Under the pieces are notes generated by a model, which worked only from the letters and a program-made list of their open reading frames with translations, had not been told where the DNA came from and did not search any database. The position numbers and the translations under genes were made by a program. Positions 1 through 5,279 of a DNA stretch of 5,609 bases are shown one piece after another. How positions within the stretch are numbered: the first letter of the stretch is position 1; every line of letters begins with the position of its first letter. The stretch is from Chloroflexota bacterium (GTDB lineage Bacteria > Chloroflexota > UBA6077 > CF-72), in assembly GCA_019242065.1 (NCBI GenBank), contig JAFAWJ010000189.1:1-5609 (forward strand). Reading direction: 5' to 3'.

Positions 1-690
1 GACGACAAGCGCGTGCGGCAGGCGTTCAACTACGCGATGGACCGCAAGCGCTTTACCGACACCATCATGCGCGGCACGGCCGACCCCATCGACCTGCCGT
101 GGAGCGCGACCTCGCCGGCGTATGACGCGACCAAGAACGGCGTGTACACCTACGACCTCGACAAGGCGAAGTCACTGCTCGACCAGGCGGGGGTTTCCGG
201 CCTGGAAACCGGGATCCTGGTCAATGGCATTGGCGCACCCCAGGTGCTGGCGTTCTCCCAGATCTACCAGGCCAGCCTGGCGCAGATCGGGGTCAAGCTG
301 AACATTCAGAACGTCGAGCCGGCGGTGTGGGTCGATACGTTGATCAACAAGAAGCCGGATTACACCGGACTCTGGGCCGGCTCAGACCAGATCGCCCAGC
401 TGTCGCCGAGCACCCTGTTCCAGCTCTCGCCGGGCTGGCGACTCGAAAACAACCATTCGAATTTCGTCGATCCGATGTGGACGGACCTCGTCAACCAGTC
501 GCTGTCCGAGGTGGATCCCGCCAGGCAGAAGGACCTGTACGCACGACTGAACGACTACATTCTCGACCAGTCGTTCACGGCGGCCATCGCGACGTATCCG
601 TACACGATTCTGATGCGATCCAATGTCAACGGCACCGGGTATCTGCTCCACAATGGCGGGTTAGACTTCACGGGAACGTATCTGTCCTGA
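1..690 (+). CDS. ABC transporter substrate-binding protein, family 5 (peptide/nickel type), C-terminal part
   Basis: The reading frame is open from the first base, so the gene starts outside the window; 229 C-terminal residues are present and full-length members are usually about 500-560 residues. The opening residues, KRVRQAFNYAMDRKRF, match the well-conserved 'VRQAFNYAIDR' helix of the SBP_bac_5 family. Further on come the usual features of its C-terminal lobe: a YDLDKAKSLLDQAG segment (residues 47-60) where 'aliquots' of Asp-Pro-X-Lys-Ala-Lys-X-Leu-Leu-X-X-Ala-Gly are typical, a segment on a rival binding mode ending IGVKLNIQNVEP, and a late PARQKDLYARLNDYILDQ helix. Such proteins capture oligopeptides, nickel chelates, sugars or other small solutes outside the membrane and deliver them to a Dpp/Opp-type permease. 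No permease lies downstream, because the next gene converges; any partner genes must be upstream of the window. Substrate cannot be assigned. Family call is confident. Confidence 0.93.
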   Translation, partial: DDKRVRQAFNYAMDRKRFTDTIMRGTADPIDLPWSATSPAYDATKNGVYTYDLDKAKSLLDQAGVSGLETGILVNGIGAPQVLAFSQIYQASLAQIGVKLNIQNVEPAVWVDTLINKKPDYTGLWAGSDQIAQLSPSTLFQLSPGWRLENNHSNFVDPMWTDLVNQSLSEVDPARQKDLYARLNDYILDQSFTAAIATYPYTILMRSNVNGTGYLLHNGGLDFTGTYLS

Positions 691-704
691 GAAGCGAGGC
701 TCAG
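687..704. terminator. weak hairpin at the convergent gene ends
   Basis: CTGAG (687-691) pairs with CTCAG (700-704) around an 8-base loop. The stem overlaps the stop codons of both converging genes (TGA at 688-690 on plus, TGA at 703-701 on minus). Because it reads as a hairpin on both strands it could help end transcription from both sides. The stem is only 5 pairs and neither strand has a following T run, so this is at best a weak or factor-assisted terminator and may be chance. Confidence 0.2.
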
Positions 705-1099
705 TTGCGGCCAGCCAGGCGGTTGAGGGTCCGCGTCTGGAACAGCCAGCGACCGTCGCGCTTGACCAACGTGTCGGTGTACTCGGCGGCGGCGGAAATT
801 GGGGATTCCGCCCCGAGCTGGATCCAGAGCAGATACGAGTGGGCGGTGGCACTCTCGGCGTCGCCGTCGACCACGGGTGATCCGACGAAGTGCATGCGCC
901 GCGCTGGGTCGGCGGCGCGCCGCTGGATGACCTGGCCGACGTAGTCCCGAATCTGGGCGTGCCCGACATGCGCGCCGAATAAAACTGCATCGGGCGCAAA
1001 ATTGGCGACGTAGCCCTCCAGGTCACCCACGTCCAGGCAGCGGGCGTAGCGGGCCAGGAGATCACCGATCGCGACGCGGTCATCAGTACTGAGGGTCAT
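701..1099 (-). CDS. SnoaL-like / NTF2-fold protein
   Basis: A 132-residue protein, the usual length for the SnoaL-like, NTF2-fold superfamily. Its N-terminal half, DRVAIGDLLARYARCLDVGD followed by LEGYVANFAPDAVL, is the typical helix-plus-strand opening of the SnoaL_4 type. Then come a central RRMHFVGSPVVDGDAESATAHSY segment, which has His70 where these proteins often carry a conserved His, and a final strand DGRWLFQTRTL. The fold includes small-molecule isomerases, cyclases, dehydratases and ring-hydroxylating dioxygenase beta subunits, as well as binding proteins with no known reaction. The ATG at 1099 was chosen because the domain begins a few residues after it and it lies 8 bases past the stop of the CMD-like gene; a longer reading back to 1351 would run through that gene. 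A GGGAG about 11 bases upstream, overlapping the previous stop, is a distant ribosome site. It is the last gene of the ADH-CMD-SnoaL operon. Fold is fairly sure; reaction is unknown. Confidence 0.88.
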   Translation of the reverse strand: MTLSTDDRVAIGDLLARYARCLDVGDLEGYVANFAPDAVLFGAHVGHAQIRDYVGQVIQRRAADPARRMHFVGSPVVDGDAESATAHSYLLWIQLGAESPISAAAEYTDTLVKRDGRWLFQTRTLNRLAGRN

Positions 1100-1107
1100 G
1101 CCGGCGC

Positions 1108-1953
1108 TCACTCCCAGCTCTCGAGTATGTCGCGCAGCGCCTCGCTGGCGATCGACACGACGGGCAGTCCGTTCTGGTAATAGGCCGCCGATGCGACCGC
1201 GTGCACGACGTACTCGCGACGCACGCCCCACGCTCGGGCCAGCAGCGCATTTTCGCGGATGCCTGCGCGGAATCCACTGACCGTGCAGTAGCGCAGCGTC
1301 ATGTACGGCATCATTTGCTTCGGCAGTCCACCGCGGAAGGCACCTTCCCACTTGGCGCGATAGTTCTTCAGGAAACGCGGGTGATAGCGAGCCGCGAACA
1401 TAACCGACTCGGGTACTTCACCAAGCGTGCGCTCGTACCACTCGGTGAGCGCCCGGTAATCGCCGGGCGTGAGCTCGGGCGTACTGAGGTCCAGGCCACA
1501 CCGAAATGCCTCGTCATCCGCCGACCAGCCGTCGGGGAATTCGGCCGGTTCGGGGCGATCCTGGTAGTCGCGCAACATCATCCAGACGGCGCGATAAATG
1601 TTCTCCGCGCCGCGCGGACCGCCGGTCAATTGGCCGGCCATGAACACGTCCAGCAGTTGCTCGCGCGTGACACCTTGACGTCGACACGAATGGAGGGTGT
1701 TCAGAATGCCCGTCTCCCACGCCAGGTGGATGTAGACGAACAAATGCCCGAGTGAGTCCAGCAGCGACGCGCCTTTCAAGCCGTGGCCGAGCGAGCGCGA
1801 GCCGCGGCGATGCAGTTTCGCGAACTCGGGCCGATAGTCCAGCATGATCAGCTCGGAGCTGAGGTCGTACAGCGCCTGACGATTGGCCAGCAGGCGCACC
1901 AGTTCCGCGTCTACCTCGTGCGGCGTGGTGAGGTCCAGGTTGTCGAGCTGCAT
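1108..1953 (-). CDS. two-domain carboxymuconolactone decarboxylase (CMD/AhpD-like) family protein
   Basis: A 281-residue all-helical protein that appears to hold two CMD-like repeats. Repeat 1 (about residues 65-132) has HLAWETGILNTLHSCRRQGVTREQLLDVFMAG then a Gly-Gly-Pro turn. Repeat 2 (about 205-275) has LPKQMMPYMTLRYCTVSGFRAGIRENALLARAWGVRREYVVHAVA. The 'GV-(T/R)-R-E' turn followed by a helix is characteristic of the family, which includes gamma-carboxymuconolactone decarboxylase of protocatechuate breakdown and the AhpD peroxidase partner. The redox Cys-X-X-Cys of AhpD is absent: Cys213 in repeat 2 has no partner and Cys90 in repeat 1 is alone. An AhpD-type peroxidase role is therefore unlikely. 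The ATG at 1953 starts 7 bases after the ADH stop; a GTG at 2001 would lie inside the ADH gene. No good ribosome site is seen, so translation is probably coupled to ADH. Family likely; reaction and substrate unknown. Confidence 0.83.
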   Translation of the reverse strand: MQLDNLDLTTPHEVDAELVRLLANRQALYDLSSELIMLDYRPEFAKLHRRGSRSLGHGLKGASLLDSLGHLFVYIHLAWETGILNTLHSCRRQGVTREQLLDVFMAGQLTGGPRGAENIYRAVWMMLRDYQDRPEPAEFPDGWSADDEAFRCGLDLSTPELTPGDYRALTEWYERTLGEVPESVMFAARYHPRFLKNYRAKWEGAFRGGLPKQMMPYMTLRYCTVSGFRAGIRENALLARAWGVRREYVVHAVASAAYYQNGLPVVSIASEALRDILESWE

Positions 1954-1960
1954 GTATGTG

Positions 1961-3022
1961 TCAGTCCATTTCGATAATCGCGCGGCCGAGGATCTCGCCA
2001 CGTTCGAGCGCTTCGCACGCCTCGTTGACCTGGTCCAGGGTGAAGCGGCTGCTCACGAGCTTGTCGAGCGGCAGTTTGCCGCGTTTGAACCAGTCGACGT
2101 ACATGGGATAGTCGCGCACCGGGTTGGCGGAGCCGCCATACGTGCCTCGGTACACTTTGCCGCCGGGCAGGATTTCGCCGAGCACGCCGATGTGCTGCTG
2201 CTGGCGCGGGATACCGATCTGCACCGCGGTGCCGCCCGCGGGCCGCCACCCCGGCACGGCGGGATGGACCGACGGCAGCAGCTGGGCGATCGTTTCCGGC
2301 CGCCCGATGGCATCGAAGGCGAAGTCAGCTCCGCCGTCCGTCAGCTCGTGCACCTGCTGGACGGCGTCGCCAGTGCGACCATTGACGGTGTGGGTCGCAC
2401 CAAACTGCCGCGCGAACTCGAGTTTGTCGTCGGCGACGTCGACGGCGATGATTGGTCCGGCACTGACGTTGGCCGCGGCCTGGATGGCGCACAGCCCGAC
2501 GCCGCCGGCGCCGAAGACGACCACCGAGTCACCCGGCCGCACGCGCGCGGTGTTGATGACCGCACCACAGCCGGTGGTCACCGCGCAGCCGATGATGGCC
2601 GTGACCTCGGTGTCGACCGAGCTATCCATGCCGACCACGAATGCCTGATCGACGACCGCGTGTGCCGACCACGTGCTGGAGGCTCCGGAGGCGCGCAACT
2701 CCTGGCCGCGGACCCTGACCAGCGGCAGCTCAGGGCGCACGCCGCGGGGCAGGTCGTGTGGGACAAAGCTGAGCAGGACATGGTCGCCCTCGCGGATACC
2801 CACCACCTGTTTGCCGGCGGCCAGGACCACGGCGGTCGACTCATGGCCGAGCAGGGTGGGGACGCGCGTATCAGGGCTGTGCAGCGTGTGCAGCTGCGTG
2901 TGGCAGATGCCGCTGGCGAAGTGCTTGACCAACAGTTGGGTGGGGCCCGGATCGGGAAGCTCGATCTCGTCGACGACCATGGGTTGGCCGATCTCGACGT
3001 ACACGGCCGCTCTCGTTTTCAT
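1961..3022 (-). CDS. zinc-type alcohol dehydrogenase, medium-chain (MDR) family
   Basis: A 353-residue enzyme expected to oxidise an alcohol to an aldehyde or ketone in the cytoplasm, or the reverse, with NAD(P). Catalytic-zinc residues match liver ADH: Cys40 in SGICHTQLH, His60-Glu61 in LLGHE, and Cys146 in IIGCAVTTGCG. The Rossmann loop GAGGVG lies at 171-176. Asp195 at the end of the next strand (IIAVDVADDK) favours NAD over NADP. The tail YRGTYGGSANPVRDYPMYVDWFKRGKL resembles the class III and mycothiol/NDMA-dependent ADH groups. The structural-zinc lobe is odd: in the region after GDHVLLSF (about 79-110) the usual four cysteines are missing and the gap between the catalytic cysteines (106 residues) is about 20 shorter than in liver ADH. 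The ATG at 3022 is the only start: the frame runs back 18 codons without another to the TGA of the preceding gene. No Shine-Dalgarno is visible. First gene of the three-gene operon. Substrate unknown. Confidence 0.93.
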   Translation of the reverse strand: MKTRAAVYVEIGQPMVVDEIELPDPGPTQLLVKHFASGICHTQLHTLHSPDTRVPTLLGHESTAVVLAAGKQVVGIREGDHVLLSFVPHDLPRGVRPELPLVRVRGQELRASGASSTWSAHAVVDQAFVVGMDSSVDTEVTAIIGCAVTTGCGAVINTARVRPGDSVVVFGAGGVGLCAIQAAANVSAGPIIAVDVADDKLEFARQFGATHTVNGRTGDAVQQVHELTDGGADFAFDAIGRPETIAQLLPSVHPAVPGWRPAGGTAVQIGIPRQQQHIGVLGEILPGGKVYRGTYGGSANPVRDYPMYVDWFKRGKLPLDKLVSSRFTLDQVNEACEALERGEILGRAIIEMD

Positions 3023-3028
3023 CGCGTT

Positions 3029-3067
3029 CGCGATCGTATACGATCCGTGCGCCCCCCTGCGCGATCG
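3029..3067. repeat. direct repeat of CGCGATCG, 31 bases apart
   Basis: CGCGATCG occurs at 3029-3036 and again at 3060-3067 in the 54-base gap between the SBP lipoprotein gene and the ADH gene. The start-to-start distance of 31 bases is close to three helical turns, so both copies would face the same side of the DNA. The first copy overlaps the 14-base palindrome at 3032-3045. GATC also occurs a third time at 3042. In GC-rich DNA an 8-base repeat of this kind can arise by chance, so binding is only suggested. Confidence 0.3.
3032..3045. promoter_or_regulatory. perfect 14-base palindrome, candidate repressor operator before ADH
   Basis: GATCGTATACGATC is a perfect inverted repeat 10 bases upstream of the ADH start codon. 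Its core TCGTATACGA fits the T-N-G-T-N(2)-A-C-N-A pattern recognised by many GntR-family (FadR/FCD-type) regulators, which commonly control small catabolic operons. On the minus strand it also contains TATACG, a poor match to a -10 box, so a bound regulator would cover the promoter or start region. No matching -35 is seen, and no regulator gene is in the window. Seen: the palindrome and its position. Inferred: operator function. Confidence 0.45.
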
Positions 3068-3076
3068 CCAGTGTGT

Positions 3077-4765
3077 TCACGCGGCAGACATGGCGTGCAG
3101 GTACTCGTCACGTATCTGGTCACCGCCAGTAGACCGCCAGTCGCCGACCAGTTGATCGAGGTCCGTCAGCGGACGGCGACCGGCGAGAATATCCGTCACG
3201 CCGTCGAGGAAGGTGCGGGCCAACGGGGTGGCTTTGTCGTCATTGGTTGGCGACACATACCCCCAGGTTGGATCGGTCACGCCCATCGGGATCACGATTT
3301 TCTCGAAATCGGTAGCCGCCCGAGCGTAGTCGGGGACACCGGTGAGCCAGGCAACCTGTGGGTGCTGGGTGACGTATTTCCAGGGAACGGAGTTCGCGTC
3401 GGCGTTGCTGGATTCAGTGGGGACCGGCCGTCCGGCATCGTCCAGGGTGTAGTCATGGGCCACGACGCCGGTCGTCATCAGCAGGTCCTCCTGGCTGCCA
3501 AAGGGGGCGGCCACCCAGTTGGCAATCCGCAAGAGCTCCTTGATTCGATCCTCGGATGCTTTTTTGAACATGATCGTGTTGGCGTAACCGGCGCGCAGAT
3601 AGTGCTGCGGTTTCTGACCGTCGTGCGCCGGGAACGGGTTCAGCGGGGCGGGGATGAACACCGGGTTCTGTTTCAGGCCACGTGTCCAGGCGTCCTGCCA
3701 GCCGACGCCGAACAATTCGAGGATCAGCGACACCTCGCCGTTCAGGAACTTCAGGCGCGAGGTGTTGGGATCGGGGATACTCAGCGCGTCCGGGTGATAC
3801 ACGCCCGCGGCCACCAGGTCACGCACGTAATCCACGGCTTCGCGGAACTGGGGCGTCTCGTAGTCCTTGAGCAGTTTGCCGCTGGAATCCAGCAACCAGT
3901 TGTTCGGTACGCCGAACATCGCCAGGTAGAGGTTCAAGTAATACGCCTGACCAACGTAGCCGCCCATCGCCCAGTGGTTCTGGTTGGGTCGGTTGAGCTG
4001 GAGGAGGACGCGCCTGAAGTCGTCGGCGTTGGTCGGGGTGTAGTCAGGTCCGATGTCGCGGTCATAGTCGAACTTGCTTCGCCACAAGGTGTAGCCCGTC
4101 GCGTAGCGCTGGATCGGAATCATGTACAGGTGCCCATTGCGAGCACAGCCGGAGTTCTTCCAGGCGTAGGTTGGCAGCGCCGCCAGGTTCGGGTAGTCGC
4201 GGACCGCGTCGCCCTGCAGGTAGGGAGTGAGGTCGGCGGCGGCCGTCTCCAGGAAGCGGGTCAGGTTCGGCGTGAACGCCACCAGCAGGATGTCTGGCAG
4301 GTCGCCGCCGGCGATGACGGTCGTGAATTTGGCCTGATAGTCGGCCTGGGAAATGATGGTGAACTGGACGTCGGCGTTGAGCTGGCGATTCATCGCCTGC
4401 CAGGCGGGATTCTGGTCGAGCGGTGTCGGGGGAATGGGAGCGCCGGCGCTGGTGTAGACGTGGACGACGCCGCCCGAGCCGGGTGGCGTGGCGGGTAGGG
4501 CCCTGGGCGGATTTGACGGGTAGTAGGTGAAGCCGTCCTCGTAGAGCGGTCCAGGCGCAGGAAAGTCAGGGCTCGGGCCGTTGGCTTGCGGGAAGTAGCT
4601 GGGGAGGGCGCCCGCGGCGCTAGTGGGTGCGCTCGTGGGAGCGTTGGATTGGCCACCCAATGGCGTGGGTACGCAGGCAGCCAGCGCAGCGAGGGTTGAG
4701 ACCGCCGCGCCACCGGTGAGGGTGCCAAGCGCCGCGCGGCGGTTGAGACGCTCGCCTGGACTCAT
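3077..4765 (-). CDS. extracellular solute-binding lipoprotein, family 1 (LplA-like)
   Basis: A 562-residue predicted lipoprotein. Residues 1-30 form a signal peptide with a twin-arginine-like NRRAALG start, a hydrophobic stretch (residues 11-30), and the lipobox LAAC with Cys31 as the lipidation site. A Pro/Ser/Thr/Ala-rich linker follows to about residue 70, then the binding domain. The latter includes DVQFTIISQADYQAKFTTVIAGGDLPDILLV (132-162), the classic family 1 'ia-gGdlPDi' signature, and a long C-terminal lobe ending near the YLHAM tail. Family 1 proteins bind mainly sugars or oligosaccharides for CUT-type ABC importers; larger members around 500-560 residues are LplA-like. The ATG at 4765 is chosen because GGGAGGG lies just upstream and it gives a normal-length signal peptide; a TTG at 4849 would add 28 residues before it. 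Its stop is in frame with the downstream ADH, 54 bases away. No permease is adjacent, so the transporter is incomplete here. Family is fairly sure; ligand unknown. Confidence 0.92.
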   Translation of the reverse strand: MSPGERLNRRAALGTLTGGAAVSTLAALAACVPTPLGGQSNAPTSAPTSAAGALPSYFPQANGPSPDFPAPGPLYEDGFTYYPSNPPRALPATPPGSGGVVHVYTSAGAPIPPTPLDQNPAWQAMNRQLNADVQFTIISQADYQAKFTTVIAGGDLPDILLVAFTPNLTRFLETAAADLTPYLQGDAVRDYPNLAALPTYAWKNSGCARNGHLYMIPIQRYATGYTLWRSKFDYDRDIGPDYTPTNADDFRRVLLQLNRPNQNHWAMGGYVGQAYYLNLYLAMFGVPNNWLLDSSGKLLKDYETPQFREAVDYVRDLVAAGVYHPDALSIPDPNTSRLKFLNGEVSLILELFGVGWQDAWTRGLKQNPVFIPAPLNPFPAHDGQKPQHYLRAGYANTIMFKKASEDRIKELLRIANWVAAPFGSQEDLLMTTGVVAHDYTLDDAGRPVPTESSNADANSVPWKYVTQHPQVAWLTGVPDYARAATDFEKIVIPMGVTDPTWGYVSPTNDDKATPLARTFLDGVTDILAGRRPLTDLDQLVGDWRSTGGDQIRDEYLHAMSAA

Positions 4766-4768
4766 CAA

Positions 4769-4775
4769 CCCTCCC
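4769..4775 (-). promoter_or_regulatory. strong ribosome binding site that decides the SBP lipoprotein start
   Basis: GGGAGGG on the minus strand lies three bases before the ATG at 4765, a rather short spacing. It supports ATG 4765 over the upstream in-frame ATG at 4777, which would place the site inside the coding sequence, and over the TTG at 4849. Confidence 0.6.
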
Positions 4776-4797
4776 ATGCCAGAAGGTTGTGGTCTGA

Positions 4798-4841
4798 CAC
4801 TCGTGGCGGTCAAGTTCGAGAACGTGGACACGTCACGAGTG
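4798..4841. promoter_or_regulatory. nested inverted repeats upstream of the SBP lipoprotein gene
   Basis: The 107-base gap between the VOC stop and the SBP start holds three symmetrical elements. The outer pair is a perfect 8-base inverted repeat, CACTCGTG (4798-4805) and CACGAGTG (4834-4841). Inside it are GTTC-GA-GAAC (4814-4823) and ACGTG-GA-CACGT (4822-4833), both with a GA centre and partly overlapping. On RNA the outer arms could form a hairpin with a 28-base loop, but no T run follows, so a simple terminator for the VOC gene is not supported. An operator or attenuator for the SBP gene is a reasonable reading. No convincing -35/-10 pair is seen. Confidence 0.35.
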
Positions 4842-4872
4842 GTTTCCAAGAGTCGATGGCTAGCAGCTCGTG

Positions 4873-5262
4873 TTAGATCGTGATCGTCCCGTCGGGATTA
4901 ATCGTCCAGCCAGGGTTGTGGGCGATCTCCCACACATAGCCCTCGGGGTCGGCGAACGCGCCCGAGGTGCCGCCCCAGTCAGTCTGGGCGGCGGCACGCA
5001 CCACGCTGCCGCCGGCGGCTTCGGCGGCGGCGAGCACGGCGGCGACCTCGCCGGGCGAGTGGACGTTGTGCGCCAACTCGATGCCCGGCGCACCGTGCCC
5101 ACCCAGGGCGGTCCACAGACCGAAGACCATGCCGCCGGCCTGGAAAAAACACACCTCGCCGTCCGGCTGCTGGGCGTGCTGCCAGCCCAGGGCCTCGTAA
5201 AAGGCTCGGGCGCGTGCAAGATCGTGGACGCCGAGCGTCACGAGGCTGATCCGTTGTTCCAT
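4873..5262 (-). CDS. VOC (glyoxalase/bleomycin resistance) superfamily protein
   Basis: A 129-residue protein, the standard length for a single-chain two-module VOC protein. Module 1 has ISLVTLGVHDLARARAFYEALGW (5-27), the hallmark beta-alpha opening. Module 2 ends with FADPEGYVWEIAHNPGW (103-119), the typical 'DP-G-hhhE' strand, with Glu112 at the usual last metal-ligand position. The first-strand ligand position, often His or Glu, appears to be Thr9, so the metal set may be incomplete. The superfamily covers lyases, isomerases, extradiol dioxygenases and antibiotic-binding proteins. This short subgroup is usually annotated only as 'VOC family'. The ATG at 5262 has an AGAGGA 8 bases upstream. 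It is transcribed away from the TAXI-like gene, with only 17 bases between the two starts, and precedes the SBP lipoprotein by 107 bases. Fold is confident; reaction is unknown. Confidence 0.92.
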   Translation of the reverse strand: MEQRISLVTLGVHDLARARAFYEALGWQHAQQPDGEVCFFQAGGMVFGLWTALGGHGAPGIELAHNVHSPGEVAAVLAAAEAAGGSVVRAAAQTDWGGTSGAFADPEGYVWEIAHNPGWTINPDGTITI

Positions 5263-5264
5263 AT

Positions 5265-5274
5265 AGGACGTCCT
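5265..5274. promoter_or_regulatory. 10-base palindrome giving both divergent genes a Shine-Dalgarno-like AGGA
   Basis: AGGACGTCCT is a perfect palindrome in the 17-base space between the VOC start (5262, minus) and the TAXI-like start (5280, plus). It presents AGGA on both strands: 8 bases before the VOC ATG and 11 bases before the TAXI-like ATG. The VOC strand match extends to AGAGGA and is the better site. Promoters for the two genes must lie inside each other's coding sequence. It could also be a regulator site. Seen: symmetry and spacing. Inferred: dual ribosome-binding use. Confidence 0.4.
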
Positions 5275-5279
5275 CTCTC

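Noticed and set aside
327..944. Plus-strand open frame of 205 codons spanning the convergent junction
   Set aside because: It overlaps the end of the SBP family 5 gene in another frame and runs antisense into the SnoaL-like gene; the product is Arg-rich and unlike any family I know.
701..1351. Longer start for the SnoaL-like protein (216 residues)
   Set aside because: The extra 84 residues are an out-of-frame reading of the CMD-like gene with Arg-rich composition; the SnoaL domain begins right after the ATG at 1099.
1201..1755. Plus-strand open frame of 184 codons
   Set aside because: Antisense shadow of the CMD-like gene, with no recognisable domain or ribosome site.
3023..3076. Rho-independent terminator between the SBP and ADH genes
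   Set aside because: The symmetrical elements here are short palindromes and not a GC stem followed by a T run on the minus strand.
1883..4498. Very long plus-strand open frame (871 codons) antisense to the CMD, ADH and SBP genes
   Set aside because: It covers three well-recognised minus-strand genes, crosses their intergenic gap, and its translation is low-complexity (rich in V, G, R, D, H, Q) with no recognisable domain. Long antisense frames are common in GC-rich DNA because stop codons are scarce.
3077..4849. TTG start at 4849 for the SBP lipoprotein
   Set aside because: It would put 28 extra polar residues before the signal peptide and would run through the dyad region; the ATG at 4765 has GGGAGGG just upstream.
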